Assembly (NCBI GenBank): GCA_963920705.1
Contig: OY987230.1
Location: 11,185,320-11,249,319 of the forward strand
Source: Odiellus spinosus
Lineage: Eukaryota > Arthropoda > Arachnida > Opiliones > Phalangiidae
Reading direction: 5' to 3'
DNA: 64,000 bases
Under the pieces are notes generated by a model that worked only from the letters and a program-made list of their open reading frames with translations, was not told the origin of the DNA and searched no databases. The position numbers and the translations under genes are program-made. Numbering within the stretch: position 1 is the first letter of the stretch; each line of letters starts with the position of its first letter. Below, in pieces: positions 10,992 to 22,800 of this stretch.

Positions 10992-11631
10992 AAAGGCGCT
11001 AGAAGAATTCATGATCAAATGAAAATCAAACACTCTTTGCAGGATTCTTTAAAAATATTCAAGGATAGGGACAAAAATGATGCTGCTTCTTCGAGCGTTA
11101 CTGCGGAATTTATAAAGGCTTATCCGATTGCGGTTCCCCTAATATCGACTACAAAACAGACTCGGAAGCCATGTAGTGCGTCTGGAGAAGGGGGTAGATA
11201 TCTACTAAATATCGAGGGATGATGGTGGCTGAAAATAAAACTGTCCTCGCGTGCCAGAGGCTAGTTTCTTTTGTTTTTCTTTTACTTTTCTTTCGCTAAA
11301 TGAATTTTGGCGCGAACGTAGCGCTCTGAAAAAAACGACCGGCGCGGAAGTGTGACCTCGACCATCAAAATTTCACGCAAGGGGACATCCCCGCCCTCTC
11401 CCTAATCTGAATCCACTAAATCATCAATCGCAATTAGTTGGAGAGATGTTTCCAGGTCTTAAAAAAGATTCCGATTAACATTTCTAAATGGTTTTACTAT
11501 TTTTAAAGGTTTAATGACCGAAACATTATTTTTATTCGCAAAACAAACCGGCGGATACAGATACTATCTTCGAAAAATGAGCAATTTTGGATTTGAAATA
11601 ACACTTTTCACTCAGTTTCAAAGGGCTATCG

Positions 11632-11790
11632 CGATTGAGTTTATTTAAAACGTCGCCAGATAGCGAGAGCGACGCTTTCAGAATATATTGGGAAATCTAT
11701 ACCGTTGAAGGCGGGAACCGCTGGGTTCATCTGATTGGTTCGATTTCATACTTAATTTACATTCAAACTAAATCAAACTTTAGAAATTAA
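11632..11790 (+). repeat. Dispersed repeat, copy 1
   Basis: The segment running GCGATTGAGTTT...AGCGAGAGCGACGC...ATCTGATTGGTTCGATTT recurs on the opposite strand at about 27805-27965 with the same order of blocks. Two diverged copies of one unclassified repeat. Confidence 0.6.
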
Positions 11791-11827
11791 TTTAAACACA
11801 AAAAAAGTGTCAAATAAATTCCTATAA

Positions 11828-12792
11828 AGGGAATATAAAGTTCTGGCCCAAGGTGGAAGGGCCATTACGTCTAACAAACTTGCTCTAAAATTGGCGCAAG
11901 TTACGTCGGAAAACAAGATGTCGCACGCGTTAGCAGCTGATTTTTTTAATTTATTTTTGTTATGATTAATACTCCCTTTAACACGAAATTAAATAAATAA
12001 AATTAATACTTTACCTTTAATTTAAATACCTAATACGATCGTACTCTATTATCATTAAATTATTTACCAGTAGATTTACATTGCGCGAGTGATTCGTGTA
12101 AAAATAAGGACATTACTTTTCACTCTCCCTTTAAAACATTAGAAATTTGAATATTAAAACGTTGCAACGTATAAAACGCCACAAAACACATTAATGAAGT
12201 ATCTACAAAAACAGGAATAATTCATTACCCGAGGGCTAAAGATGTAATAGTTTTTTTCTAAAATTTCACCGGGTCACGCCGTCGTCACCGGTATTTGGTT
12301 CATCAACTTAAAAGATTAGCTTAATAAAACCCTTTTTTTATGTGAGCGGAGGGAGGGATAACATTGGTGATGGATTAAAGGGGAACTGACATAAAATAGT
12401 TTTTCTTCGAAACTATTTTTAGATTTTAACTGATGTCATGTAATATGTCACTACCATGTATAAAATATTCAATATTCAGGATAATACAGCTGGCCCAATT
12501 TCCATAACCATCATTAACTTGATATCCTATACGCACAACCTATTTGTTGTACGTTCAAATCCCATCCGTGATCCAACATCTTTTTGACGGGTAGGAACAT
12601 TTGTAACGAACTACTTTCTCCTCTTTAAAGGGAGTGTAAACAAAATCGAAAAATCGTCTCTTAAAGAGTGTGCCACGTCTTGTTTCCTAACGTAAGTTGC
12701 GCCGATTTAAGAGTGCATTTGTTAGACGTAGTGGTTGGAATGCGAAGCTGTTAGCTGTACCTTCCATCTTGGGCCAGAACTTTATACTCCCT
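11828..12792. mobile_element. TTAA element with about 120-bp inverted ends
   Basis: The left end AGGGAATATAAAGTTCTGGC and the right end, on the other strand, AGGGAGTATAAAGTTCTGGC start an imperfect inverted repeat. It continues through CCCAAGRTGGAAGG, ACGTCTAACAAA and GGCGCAA for about 120 bp. The right flank is TTAA, the left flank ATAA. The 0.97-kb interior has no transposase-like frame, so it is non-autonomous. A related end (AAAGGGAATATAA) occurs near 13425. Confidence 0.65.
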
Positions 12793-13123
12793 TTAAGGTT
12801 TAACATTACGCACCAATCCTTCTTAGCTGTTCACATTACTTCGACTCCTACGAAACAGCAGTATAAAAGTAGATATTGTAAGATTCCGCACTTAAATGGT
12901 AAAATTTAAATTTTTTGGGGAATTTGACGTCAGTGGACCTTTAAGAAGAGAAATTAAGTGGGCTATAATCGTAGTAACCTAGAGCAGGAAGAACTTTTTA
13001 ATGGAACACGCGTTATTCGTGGTGGTTGAACCTGAACTTTTCATCCGATTTGTCGAAATTAGTAATAATGGAAAAATTGCGTGTCTTTATGTAAAAATAA
13101 ATAATATTTGCGTACTTTTATTG

Positions 13124-14790
13124 TTAGAACAGAGATTTTTGAAGACCGATTCTAGCAGCTTGGAAAGAAGATATACAAGAAGAATTTCCGCACGAGTTCG
13201 GGCAACAAATTTCTTCCGGAGAACAACTCATGTTGTCCGTACAGGAAATGTCGCAGTTTTGAACTGATTCACTCGGAGGACATTCTTTAAATACAGTAAA
13301 AAAGTGATAGGAATTATCAATCAAATGATTTCAGTTAAATTTTAATAGCTGATATCATAAGTAAATTATGTTATTTAAGCCCATACCTTTCGGGATAATG
13401 AGAATACTGCTAAGCAGACTTGGTTAAAGGGAATATAACCTTTTGGACGCCTTTAAAAGGCTCCAACCTCCCCCCTCTACCATACTAATCGTATTTTTGG
13501 TGGTAGTTACTAGCAAGGAGGATCAGAGAAGGAGAGGAAATGTGGGGCTGCGTTGAGTTAGAGAGAGAAGAGCCAACCTCCCACTCGGGTGGAAAGGGGG
13601 GATAGGAAATTCTCGAGGTAAACTGTTGTCACGTGGTCGCTAGCTAGCGCGTCTCATAAAGGATTCGTTTTACCCACGCGACAACATTTCACCACGAAAC
13701 GTCTCTACCCCCGTTCTCCCAGAGTGGGAGTTTAGGCCGACGCAGTAGGAACCGCGCCGTCCCCACATTTCCTCTCCTTCTCTGATCCTCCTTGTTACTA
13801 GTTAGTGGTTGGTTGCTGTGGTTAAATCATAATTTCCTTTGACAGTGATAGATTAATAATAAGAGAATGAAATAATATATGAATTAAATAAAAATTACAA
13901 AATAGTAGAAGTCTATTAAAAGAAGAGTGAAACTATAACTTCAAATTACAGAACTTTTCCGTTGAACTCAATGTTGCATATCACATTTATATAATAATTA
14001 TAAATACAGGTGATTCATAAGAAAAACATCCCCCAGAACACCGAAGCTATAAGGGGGGGTTCGAACATTTCTACAAACTAATTAATTACGTTAAGTTATT
14101 CAACCAACGTTATGCACTGGGCTTTTGGGTGAATAAATAATTAATGCTTTTTCTATATGTATTCCCTATAGAAGCGTCCTCACAGTCAAATAATGATTGT
14201 TCGGGTAAATTATGACAGCGCGAGAAGTTCTATCATTTTGGAAAAGAACCCAAACACAATCATTTAACCGCAATTAATACTCGCCTTATCAAAGATAATT
14301 AGACAAATTTTCAATGCCGAATCTTTCGGCAAATGAAATATCGTTTTCTTTTGTCTTCACGCCAATCTTAAAACCACCCAAAAAGTCTAAAACAACAGAA
14401 TTCGATCTTGGAAGAAGCTGGGAGGACGTGTTTGTGAAGGAGAAGAAAAAAGTACCCACGGGAATCCGTCTCCACCTAATCATGGACGAATTATAGTATA
14501 CACAGGGACGAGTGGCAGAAGTAATTTTCTGGCTAACGATTGTTAAATGCGCGCTCCAGCGGCATTTCTGGGAACTAACGACAAACCGAGTCAAAAGGGG
14601 GTAGGAACGCGGGGAAAAATACTAGCACAAGATTTATAAAGTTAGGCCTTTACGCACGTGTTTAGATTTATCGCGAATTCGCGATGAATTTTAGTGCTCA
14701 AACGTTTGAGACATTGTTTGGAGATTTTACACATTCTCCAGAGAAGAAAGTAAAAGTGTATTAAGAGATTCAGATGATGGTAAGTTTTGG

Positions 14791-14831
<41 letters not shown>

Positions 14832-17800
14832 ACAAACTTAAAATCGACCTTACCTTGAAGCAGTATTTAAGGGCTTGATCACTGCCTTTCTACTCGAGTA
14901 ACATTGATTTTAAGTATATTATTAAGTTATTATTTTAGTGTAATATAGTAATTCTATCATAAATTTTTTGAAGATGATTTTCTAAGACTAACCAACTAAT
15001 AATTCGTTAAATTTTAACAAAAGAGACTAAAATAACCGTTTAGAAATATATCCTAGCTGATAAGCAGACGAAAATTTCAAACTACATTGAATAAAATAGT
15101 TCAGTTCACGGCGGAAAGATGGCATTAGCCGCATAATTCTGTTTCCTTTTTTTTTCGTTTAGACTCGGCTAGATTTGGTCGGGGGGGTAAAAACAGGGCA
15201 CGACATTTAACAAGACTCGGACGCGGCGCTATAAGGGAAATCTGTGTCTGCCACTCGTCCCTGTGTATACTATAATTCGTCCATGACCTAATTGTCCCAA
15301 AAGAGGTGTAGACATAAAGGTAAAAAGAGGCTTTAAAGAGTTAAAACTCACATTGCGCAGGCAACCAATTAACCCATGAAAAGAAAGAAAACTCGCTAAT
15401 TTTACATCGCGCGCGGACATCTCCTTCACAAATACGTCCTCCCGGTAAGAAGCAGCAGTTTTAAACACCCCTAATTAATATTTTAAAGCCTAACCACCCA
15501 AAAAACCTTTGATTTTTGTTGCTTATTTGACTTTACGTGGCAAAACAATATTGATCTTATAAACCTTGACACGTATTGTATCAATAAGGGGGATGGTATC
15601 GCTGCCTTTGGCTGTATTAACTCAAATGGGGAAATAGTATGGTGTGAAACGGTCATATTACAAAACTTTTGTTATCCCAAAATTATCCTTAATGAGAGAT
15701 AAATAAAACTGTTTTCCTTTCTTAATATCAATATAGCCGGTTAATTAATCGTTTCTAGGGCAACACGTGGGAATAAAAAAGCGCGAAAACACAAAGAACT
15801 TCCCGCCAAATTCAGGATAGTTACAAACGGGCACTTAGGCCTAACTCGATTTGACATTTATTGAGTGAATACAATATGTATAGTTACGTTCAAGGTTTCG
15901 TGTTAAAAATACTCTATTGTCAAAACATTCCCTATTCATACCGAAATAGTCCTACAATTTTCTAAGAAAGAAGACATCACTTAAAGTTGGCAAGACTCGA
16001 AAACGTGAACGAGTGATGATGTTTAATTACAGCGAAATGCCACGGTGTCTTTAACGAGCTATTGCTTTTCGAGTGAATAATGAAGATGGATAATGACAAA
16101 TAATATTTCAAAAATTCATAAGATGCCATTAAACTTTTGGGGGAACAGTCATAGATTTCATTTAAGCTTTTCAATTGAGAAGCGTCTTCCTCTTAGTTGG
16201 TCAATGTCGTCTACATGCTTAGATGATCTGGTCTTTCATTGCATTTATATCTCGATACTAAAAACTCATATTTTAATTTAATTGTACAAACAATTCAAGT
16301 ACTTTATAAACCAAATAAGTAGACAACATTAACCTAAGCTACGTTCACACTAAGCACTTTGGAACCGTTTTCAAACCATTTTTAAATCCACTTTTAAAAT
16401 CTAAGGATTTAATTATTTGCGTAACGATATGTAACGTTGACCTTCGGAAACGGTTACAAACTGTTTTAAAGTCTCTAGTGTGAACGTGGCTTTAATATAG
16501 GGAAGAAATCTTTCAAGGGGCATTTTCATTTACATGTGTATATTTCTCAGTTATATTCAGTAAAGTTCTTCAAATTTAGCGTGACGTATGTTTCTTATAT
16601 TTTCACGATGGGGGAAGATACTCCCGAGTTCGTTGTACACCCGAGTTCAGGTTTCACAATGCAAAGAGTTTGAACTCTTACGACCTTCTAAGTTCCGCTT
16701 TGGTTAAAAAACCAAGTTGAATTCTTGAGTTCACAAGTGTCCCCCCATCGCCTTTCCATTACGCCCCGATTTCACAACTTTAGAGAGTCGGCTTACCATG
16801 TTAATTAATACTACCAAGAATATATAATAGAACCATACTCTAGGAATGGCCTACTGCGAGTCATAACAAATTGTACAGTCAAAGCTAGGCTGTCTGCATA
16901 AGGGAAAAGCATTTTAATGGGGCACATTTCAGAGCTGGTATGGCCTTTTTAAAGTCGCCTTCTTTTCTTGCTTAGCAGACGACTTTGAACATAACAAATT
17001 GAACAGTCAAACCTAGTCTCATATTCATTAAATTTTCTATTTTATGTTTGCGATAACCTCGGCCAAAATTTAAGTTTATCACTAGCTCGCCTGAGGACAA
17101 GAAGGCGGCATTTATTTTTAATCAACGAAGCCTTGCCCCTTTTCTCGTTATTTCGCAATAATTTCATTTTCGGAGGATTCGCTAATTACCTTTATTCGTA
17201 AGGGATATAAACGAATTGCAGACCAATACACCTCCTGCATCGTAGGTGTCGGAATTATTTCATTTATAAAAATATTTAATGTTAAAACGCGTTCGACCGG
17301 AAAGGACCATCTTAATCCAAGTCTAACATTTCAAGGGAAGCTGTAAAGTTTTATCTAAATCACAGATATTCAAGCGTATTAGATGTAATTAACGTATATG
17401 GAGTCGGCAAGGAAGACATTGAAACGTCATAAGCTTCTATCTCTCAGTGTCACCCCCCTTAATGAGTATTCTTCCCTAAGTAAGGGGGGTTACATGACGT
17501 CAGGCTTTCTCCCCCCCCCCCCTGGCTGTATGCCGTCTCCCTACCACCTAAAACATATACCCGTGTGGAAGAGTTGATACAGAGTAATTTCTTTCTTATT
17601 ATGTTTAACTTTATGTATCAATCCGCCTCAGGGTTACGCACTGTGACAATCGTTCATGGTTGGAAATTAAGCAAGATAATAAACTAATAATAAAGCAACT
17701 AATTACTTTTATATAAAAATAGTGAATCGAGCTAACTTTGAGTTTAAATGTATTAATTAAGAACAATAGTAAAATTTTGATTAATATTAAGCCTTAAAAT

Positions 17801-18487
17801 CTATACAATATATTATCTTCTCAATTATTAATCCAGGGGTTAATTATTCCCAATTGTTAATCCCCGTGGTTAATTATTATGTAAAATAATTTTTGTATTT
17901 CACAATCCCTTTAAGACCAAAGTTTTGACAGCCTCCCGTACAAAATAACTGAAAAGGATCCGCGACTAAATAAAGAAACAACACCCTTTTTGACTCACGG
18001 ACTTGAATATCATTTGGAGACGAAAGAGAAGTGACATTTCTCACGCCCAAATTTTCGTGTTTGACCTCTTCTTCGAGACACCAGCCTCTGGAGTTCACCA
18101 ATCTTACCAAAGGTCTGGGGACGCAACATTCGGCGGACCATTCTCGAATCGGTCTTAAAATTAAATACCTATAATTAGACCTAATTAACAAAAAAAAAAA
18201 AGAAAGTTAAAATCAAACCTCAAGCTAAATTTGGCGCAACAACCCGTTCGACAATCCACATTAGTTCGACAAGTGGCCAAATAACGGAAAGGTCGTGGAC
18301 ACGAAAATTGCACAAATGGTCCCGGACCTTGACGTTGAGTACTCGGCTTTAAAAAAACAATCAACGGGTTGGTTTTGATTTTAAAAAATTAAAGTCATTC
18401 GCTTACTTTTAGGGAAGGCAATACCGAAATAAGTTGAGAAGAAACTATATGAAAGATTATGGGAAACGCGATCAAGTTGAAATTCAT
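13124..18487 (-). CDS. Secreted cysteine-rich WAP-domain protein 2 (paralogue)
   Basis: Four exons join in phase: 18487-18407, 18346-18219, 18153-17999, 13284-13124, giving 174 aa. Exon 1 encodes a signal peptide (MNFNLIAFPIIFHIVSSQ). Exons 2-3 encode an eight-cysteine module with exactly the spacing of WAP protein 1 and the motif ECCVPR. The last exon encodes a WAP core (CPPSES...CDISC...CSPEEICC...CGNSSC) and a 17-residue tail. Exon 3 uses a strong donor (GTGAGT) at 17998 that is phase-compatible with the last exon. A closer GTGAGA at 18044 is out of phase. The interior intron is 4.7 kb and hosts the foldback element at 13514-13794. Compared with gene 1, the intron after the GWC residues is absent and the first module intron is shifted by about five residues. 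The role is inferred to be a secreted inhibitor or defence peptide; the target is unknown. Confidence 0.75.
13514..13794 (+). mobile_element. Foldback MITE (CAAGRAGG family), copy E1
   Basis: This 281-bp element begins CAAGGAGGATCAGAGAAGG and ends with the reverse complement. The 7-bp direct repeat TTACTAG flanks it (13507-13513 and 13795-13801). The interior folds back on itself and is clearly GC-richer than the surroundings. It is nearly the same sequence as the copy at 48430-48721, in opposite orientation. It has no coding frame. Confidence 0.85.
13802..17876. other. Rest of WAP gene 2 large intron
   Basis: No additional exon is supported. It contains poly-A/T runs (14799-14825), a poly-C run (17510-17522) and the MITE at 16339-16490. 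A stretch near 16630-16745 with GAGTTC words resembles the dispersed repeat at 34715-34885. Confidence 0.4.
16339..16490. mobile_element. MITE with GTTCACACTA ends, copy 1
   Basis: GCTACGTTCACACTA at the left and TAGTGTGAACGTGGC at the right are near-perfect inverted repeats enclosing 152 bp. Internal GGAACCGTTTTCAAACC and GAAACGGTTACAAACTG also pair. Related copies are at 36743-37030 and 49722-49864. Confidence 0.65.
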
Positions 18488-19836
18488 TATTTAAATCTAA
18501 AAATGTGAAATAATGCTCACAAACAATACTACAACCAGATATTTGTACGCTTCGATTTTACGAAATAAAACCGAAAATGGGGCTTTTAAACTTAAAATTG
18601 AAGGAATTGAGGACAATGTGCCATTCTGGATTACTTTGGCCTAGACCTTGCCGGAAAATAAAAACAAGTCGTCCCCAATTTGAAGTCAAAACAGACCATC
18701 CCCTATAAAAAAATCAACTGTCAATTTAATTTCAAATACTCTAGGCTCTAGCGCCTCCAGCTAATTCTTAAAGGAAGACGTCCAGAATTTTATTTTTTTT
18801 TTCAAACGTCTTAATATTTTTTTGAAAAGTTATTTACAAACTATTTTTTTAGTCCCAAATAGATGGTTCTATAAAGTAACATATACAATAATGTAGAAAC
18901 AGATAAAATAGCCGATGAAAAGCACCCGTTTATATTGAAAATTTAGGGTTTTTTTAAGGTTGGTTCAAAGTATAGCATTTTCTATACGTTTGCCAACCTT
19001 GAAACTAACAAAAATAGCCGTTAAATAGAACCCTTTTCTACGGAAGATGTTAGCATTTTTCAAGGATGGGACATAGTCAGACTTTATGGAATCGTCTATT
19101 AGATTACTGAAATCAATTGCCGGCCGTCTGCCTTTAAAGGGGAATTTACCTAAAATAGGATGTTTTCAAAATATTCGCGAAGTATCTCATAAACCTCCCA
19201 AAAACCCCATTTTTTTCTGGCCCCAAAATTTGACCTATTTTTTCGTGATAGGCTTTTTACCCCCAAAAACTGGATATTTATTTCTTTGAAGAACTGCGAA
19301 TAGAAAAATGAATTAAACCTAATTTGGGTTTATAAACACCCTAACTAAACTATCCTGATCATACAAAAACATATATTGCAATGTTATTACAATAAAATTT
19401 AATAACTTAAAAATACAAATGGTATACAAGTATAATTGCTTGCAGCTTGGTATATACAAAAAAATCTTAACCAAAAAATTAAGATGCAAATAAAATATAC
19501 ATTTCCATCTTTTCGAACATTAAATAGGATTTTTCAACTTAAAACTAAGAAGTTTTTCGGCCAAAAAAGAACAAATTACTCTTTAAGCTTCTTTCTAAAA
19601 TAGATCTATATGCCTTTTTTCTTCTTCTTCGAATAGCTTAAAACTTTTTGAAATAAGCAACTTAAAGTATCCAATAAATTTTGACCAAATAAAAACAAAA
19701 CCAAAAATTTGATTTTCCTTTTAGCATTGACGAATCGTCGTATATTATAAATCACAGTTGATAAGGGTTTGGATCTTTTCGTATTTATCTTCCTAAATTT
19801 CTTTTCTCGCGGTTAATTACACAATGCCAGTAAATC
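18488..19836. other. Intergenic region between WAP gene 2 and BRAP
   Basis: No gene seen. It is AT-rich with many short A and T runs and should hold the BRAP 3'UTR on the minus strand and the WAP gene 2 promoter. The plus-strand frame at 19086-19289 has no recognisable similarity and is not called. Confidence 0.5.
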
Positions 19837-22800
19837 CTAGCGATTTTTTCTCCTCCTCTGTCGGCCTCTCGTGGAGGAGGCCGAAGATGAAGAGGAGGAT
19901 GGAGAGTCAACGACGATTTGACCCTCTTGAATATCTTGGCGCTCCCCTTCGGGAATAGTTTGTATCTTCTGCTGAGCCTCCAAGTAAAACATTAAATCTC
20001 GAACTTGTTCCTTAAGTTCGCCAATTTCCTATCAAATTGACGGAATTGAAGAATAAAATTGAAGCAAATTTAACAAGGGCCTCTTTTTCGCAGCGATTTT
20101 AACTTAATCTAAGTTAAAAGGAAAAAAAGGACCAAAGAACTTTGCTTTTTCGTTCCTTAAGCAAATAATAGACCAAACCAGTTTAAAGGCCTCATATTCT
20201 AAAAGTATTTTGTACCTTTTCTTTTGTTTCTTTAAAATCTTTGAACTGTTTTTGAGTTTCGTCAAGTTTATCTTGCCATAGTTGTTGATTTTTTCTCAAA
20301 CAATCATTAAGCTAGAATTTTTTTTTGAAATTATAATAAATCTAAAAATCAGCTTATATTTTACTATTTACAAAGAGGATGGTTTTGTCCAGAGCTTGGA
20401 ATTTTTAAGGAATATGTAAAGATTATCGTAATAAACTAAAATAGTAAAATTGTAGCAGGAGGAGCCGAAATTTCGCAATAACATGGAAATGGAAATATAA
20501 GACGTGGAATGAATCAAAATTTGCAAAAAATACTGAAAAAATATGACAAAACTAACAAATAAAGAAAAAATAGACATGGGGTGAAGTTAAAATTAAGAAA
20601 TATGCAAATATAAGACACGAACTTAACCTAAAAGGACAAATATGGAAAATTAGGCGTGGATTGAAGTCTAATTTGAAGAATATGGAACAATTAAGACATA
20701 AATTGAAGCCAAAATTGACAAATCATGGAACGATTTGTGAAGCCAGAACTGAAACCCAAATTTAGAAATAGAAATATAGCCAGAATAGAGAAATTTGGAA
20801 CCATTAAAAATTAACTGAAGCCAGAATTGAGAAATTTGGAATCATTAGTGATTAACTAGAGCCAAATTGGAAAATTTTTATGAACCAAGGCCAAAATTGA
20901 GAAATACAAAATATTGGGCTTTAAGTGAATCCCTGCGAAGCTAAAATTATCAATCAAGGAAAGATTCGACACGAAGTGATGCAGAAAAAAAAAAAAGAAA
21001 GCAACTGATGAGGCAAGCAACTAAAGTAAAAACAAGGAGAAAAGGGCAAACCATAAAAAGTAGACAATCTGGAGAAATTAAACAACTTAATTCATCACTC
21101 TGTTAGACTACTCTCGGACAATCAAATCCGTCCATAAAAATTCCAAGTGTGCAATATCCATTGAAGGGCTCTTTAAAAACAAATTTATACCTCTTTCTCC
21201 TCTTTTAGCTCGCTTAATGCTTTATTTAATTTAGTATTTAACTGCAAATAAATTAAAGTTATCAGTATTGTAATTAAGTAAATTTTCTAAAATAAATAAT
21301 ACGAACTTGATTAATTTTCTTCTCTTGAGAATTTTTTTCACGAGACACGCGAATGAGATCCCCTTCTATTTTTTGCCTTTCTTCCAAGGTCACTTTAGTA
21401 AGCTCTTTTAATTCCTCTACCTTCAGATTCATTAATAGAAATTTAAGATTTTTTAAATTTCATCTTTGCATTTTCTCAAACAAACTGAACAATTAAAATT
21501 AACCTGGCTCGAAGTTTCTTTTTCTATCCTAGCAAGTTCACCTTCAAAAAAATGCCTTTGCGTCTCTAATTGGCTGGTTAGCAAATAAGTATACTGTAAA
21601 ATTATAAAAAAGATTAAAATTGAACAAATAATTCCAAAGGATTGTTTAATTTTCAGATTTCAAATTAAAGGGATAATGAAGATGAGTCAAATATTTTTTT
21701 AAACGATTAGCGGGATTGAAATATGAATAGAAAACTAACCATATTATTAAAAGTATGATCTGCGGTTAATAAGAAAGTCTTGAAACTCTGATCTGATTTA
21801 GAGTTTGATTGGTGAGTGTGAAATATTTTATAATTCTATCTTTGATTAGCTGTAGATCTGATATAAACATTTTCTTATGAAAATGGAGTTAGGCTTAGTA
21901 GGCTCAAATTACAACTTCGATCAGTATCAATTTAATTAATTTTAGTTTGCACTATGATACCTAAACTAGCGCTGATTATATTATGAAACAAGTCATTGCA
22001 CATGTTTGGCAAACGATTTTGTTATTTGACTTGCACTCCCTGTTAATAAGAAGAGTTCCCGATTACACTGAATCTTCCATTATAACAGAAAAATAGGATC
22101 CCCAATTACTATCTTACGTGAGTTTCAATCAAATAATTGAATTTAGACAGTTCTGTTATAAGCACAGAATGAATTTGTATTTTCATTTGACCGCAAAACT
22201 TCCACTCTATTCCTTGCCTCTCTTTACTAAATTGCATCCCTCACTTTCATACAAATTCCACCCTATAATTTTATTTTACTTATAATTACCTCTAATTGTA
22301 TTGAATCTAATTTTTCTTCATTTTGTAACTATAAAAATATTAAACAGTGTTAGAAACTACTTTTTGAATAGAAAAGTCGATAAAAAAAGTAATATTACCT
22401 CTCCCTGTATGCTCATAAGTTCAACTGGTTTGCCATCAGCTTTATTTTGGACTAAACGATGGACGTAATTATCTCCCGCATAATCCCACACTCGATTATT
22501 TCCTAATTGCATGGCGTAAGTATGTTGCGTATCCAAATAATGCCTAGAAATTCAAAAAATTAGTATTTTTCCTTAAATAATATTTTATTTTTTCTCTTAA
22601 TTGTTCAAAAGTACAAAACAAAAAAGGTTTTAAGTACTTAAAAGCGTGACCCTCTTCGTATCGTCCACATCCAACATTTCCACAAATAAGGCATATCCAT
22701 AAATTCTGTCATGACAATTAACATTTATTATACTATATAAATAATTATAATCATTAAAGGGGAGGGTGAAGAGGAAAATTAAGTGTTTTTTTGCGATTCT

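Larger units (their letters stand above)
11013..13123. other. Intergenic region between the two WAP genes
   Basis: No exon is supported. It contains the TTAA element at 11828-12792, a dispersed repeat at 11632-11790, and the orphan end of a GTGAAAA-family MITE near 12107-12130. It should also hold the WAP gene 1 promoter just above 11012, but no convincing core element was seen. Confidence 0.5.

Noticed and set aside
10610..12130. A 1.5-kb TTAA element enclosing WAP gene 1 exon 1 (AGGGAGGGTGAAAA end at 10610, matching end at 12130), suggesting exon capture
   Set aside because: The pairing overlaps, without nesting, the better supported element at 11828-12792, so the two ends probably belong to different insertions.
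13001..13267. 88-codon plus-strand frame
   Set aside because: Antisense to the WAP exon of gene 2; no motif.
20368..20577. Hydrophobic minus-strand frame resembling a signal peptide for WAP gene 2
   Set aside because: It lies inside BRAP intron 14, and a better phase-matched leader exon exists at 18407-18487.
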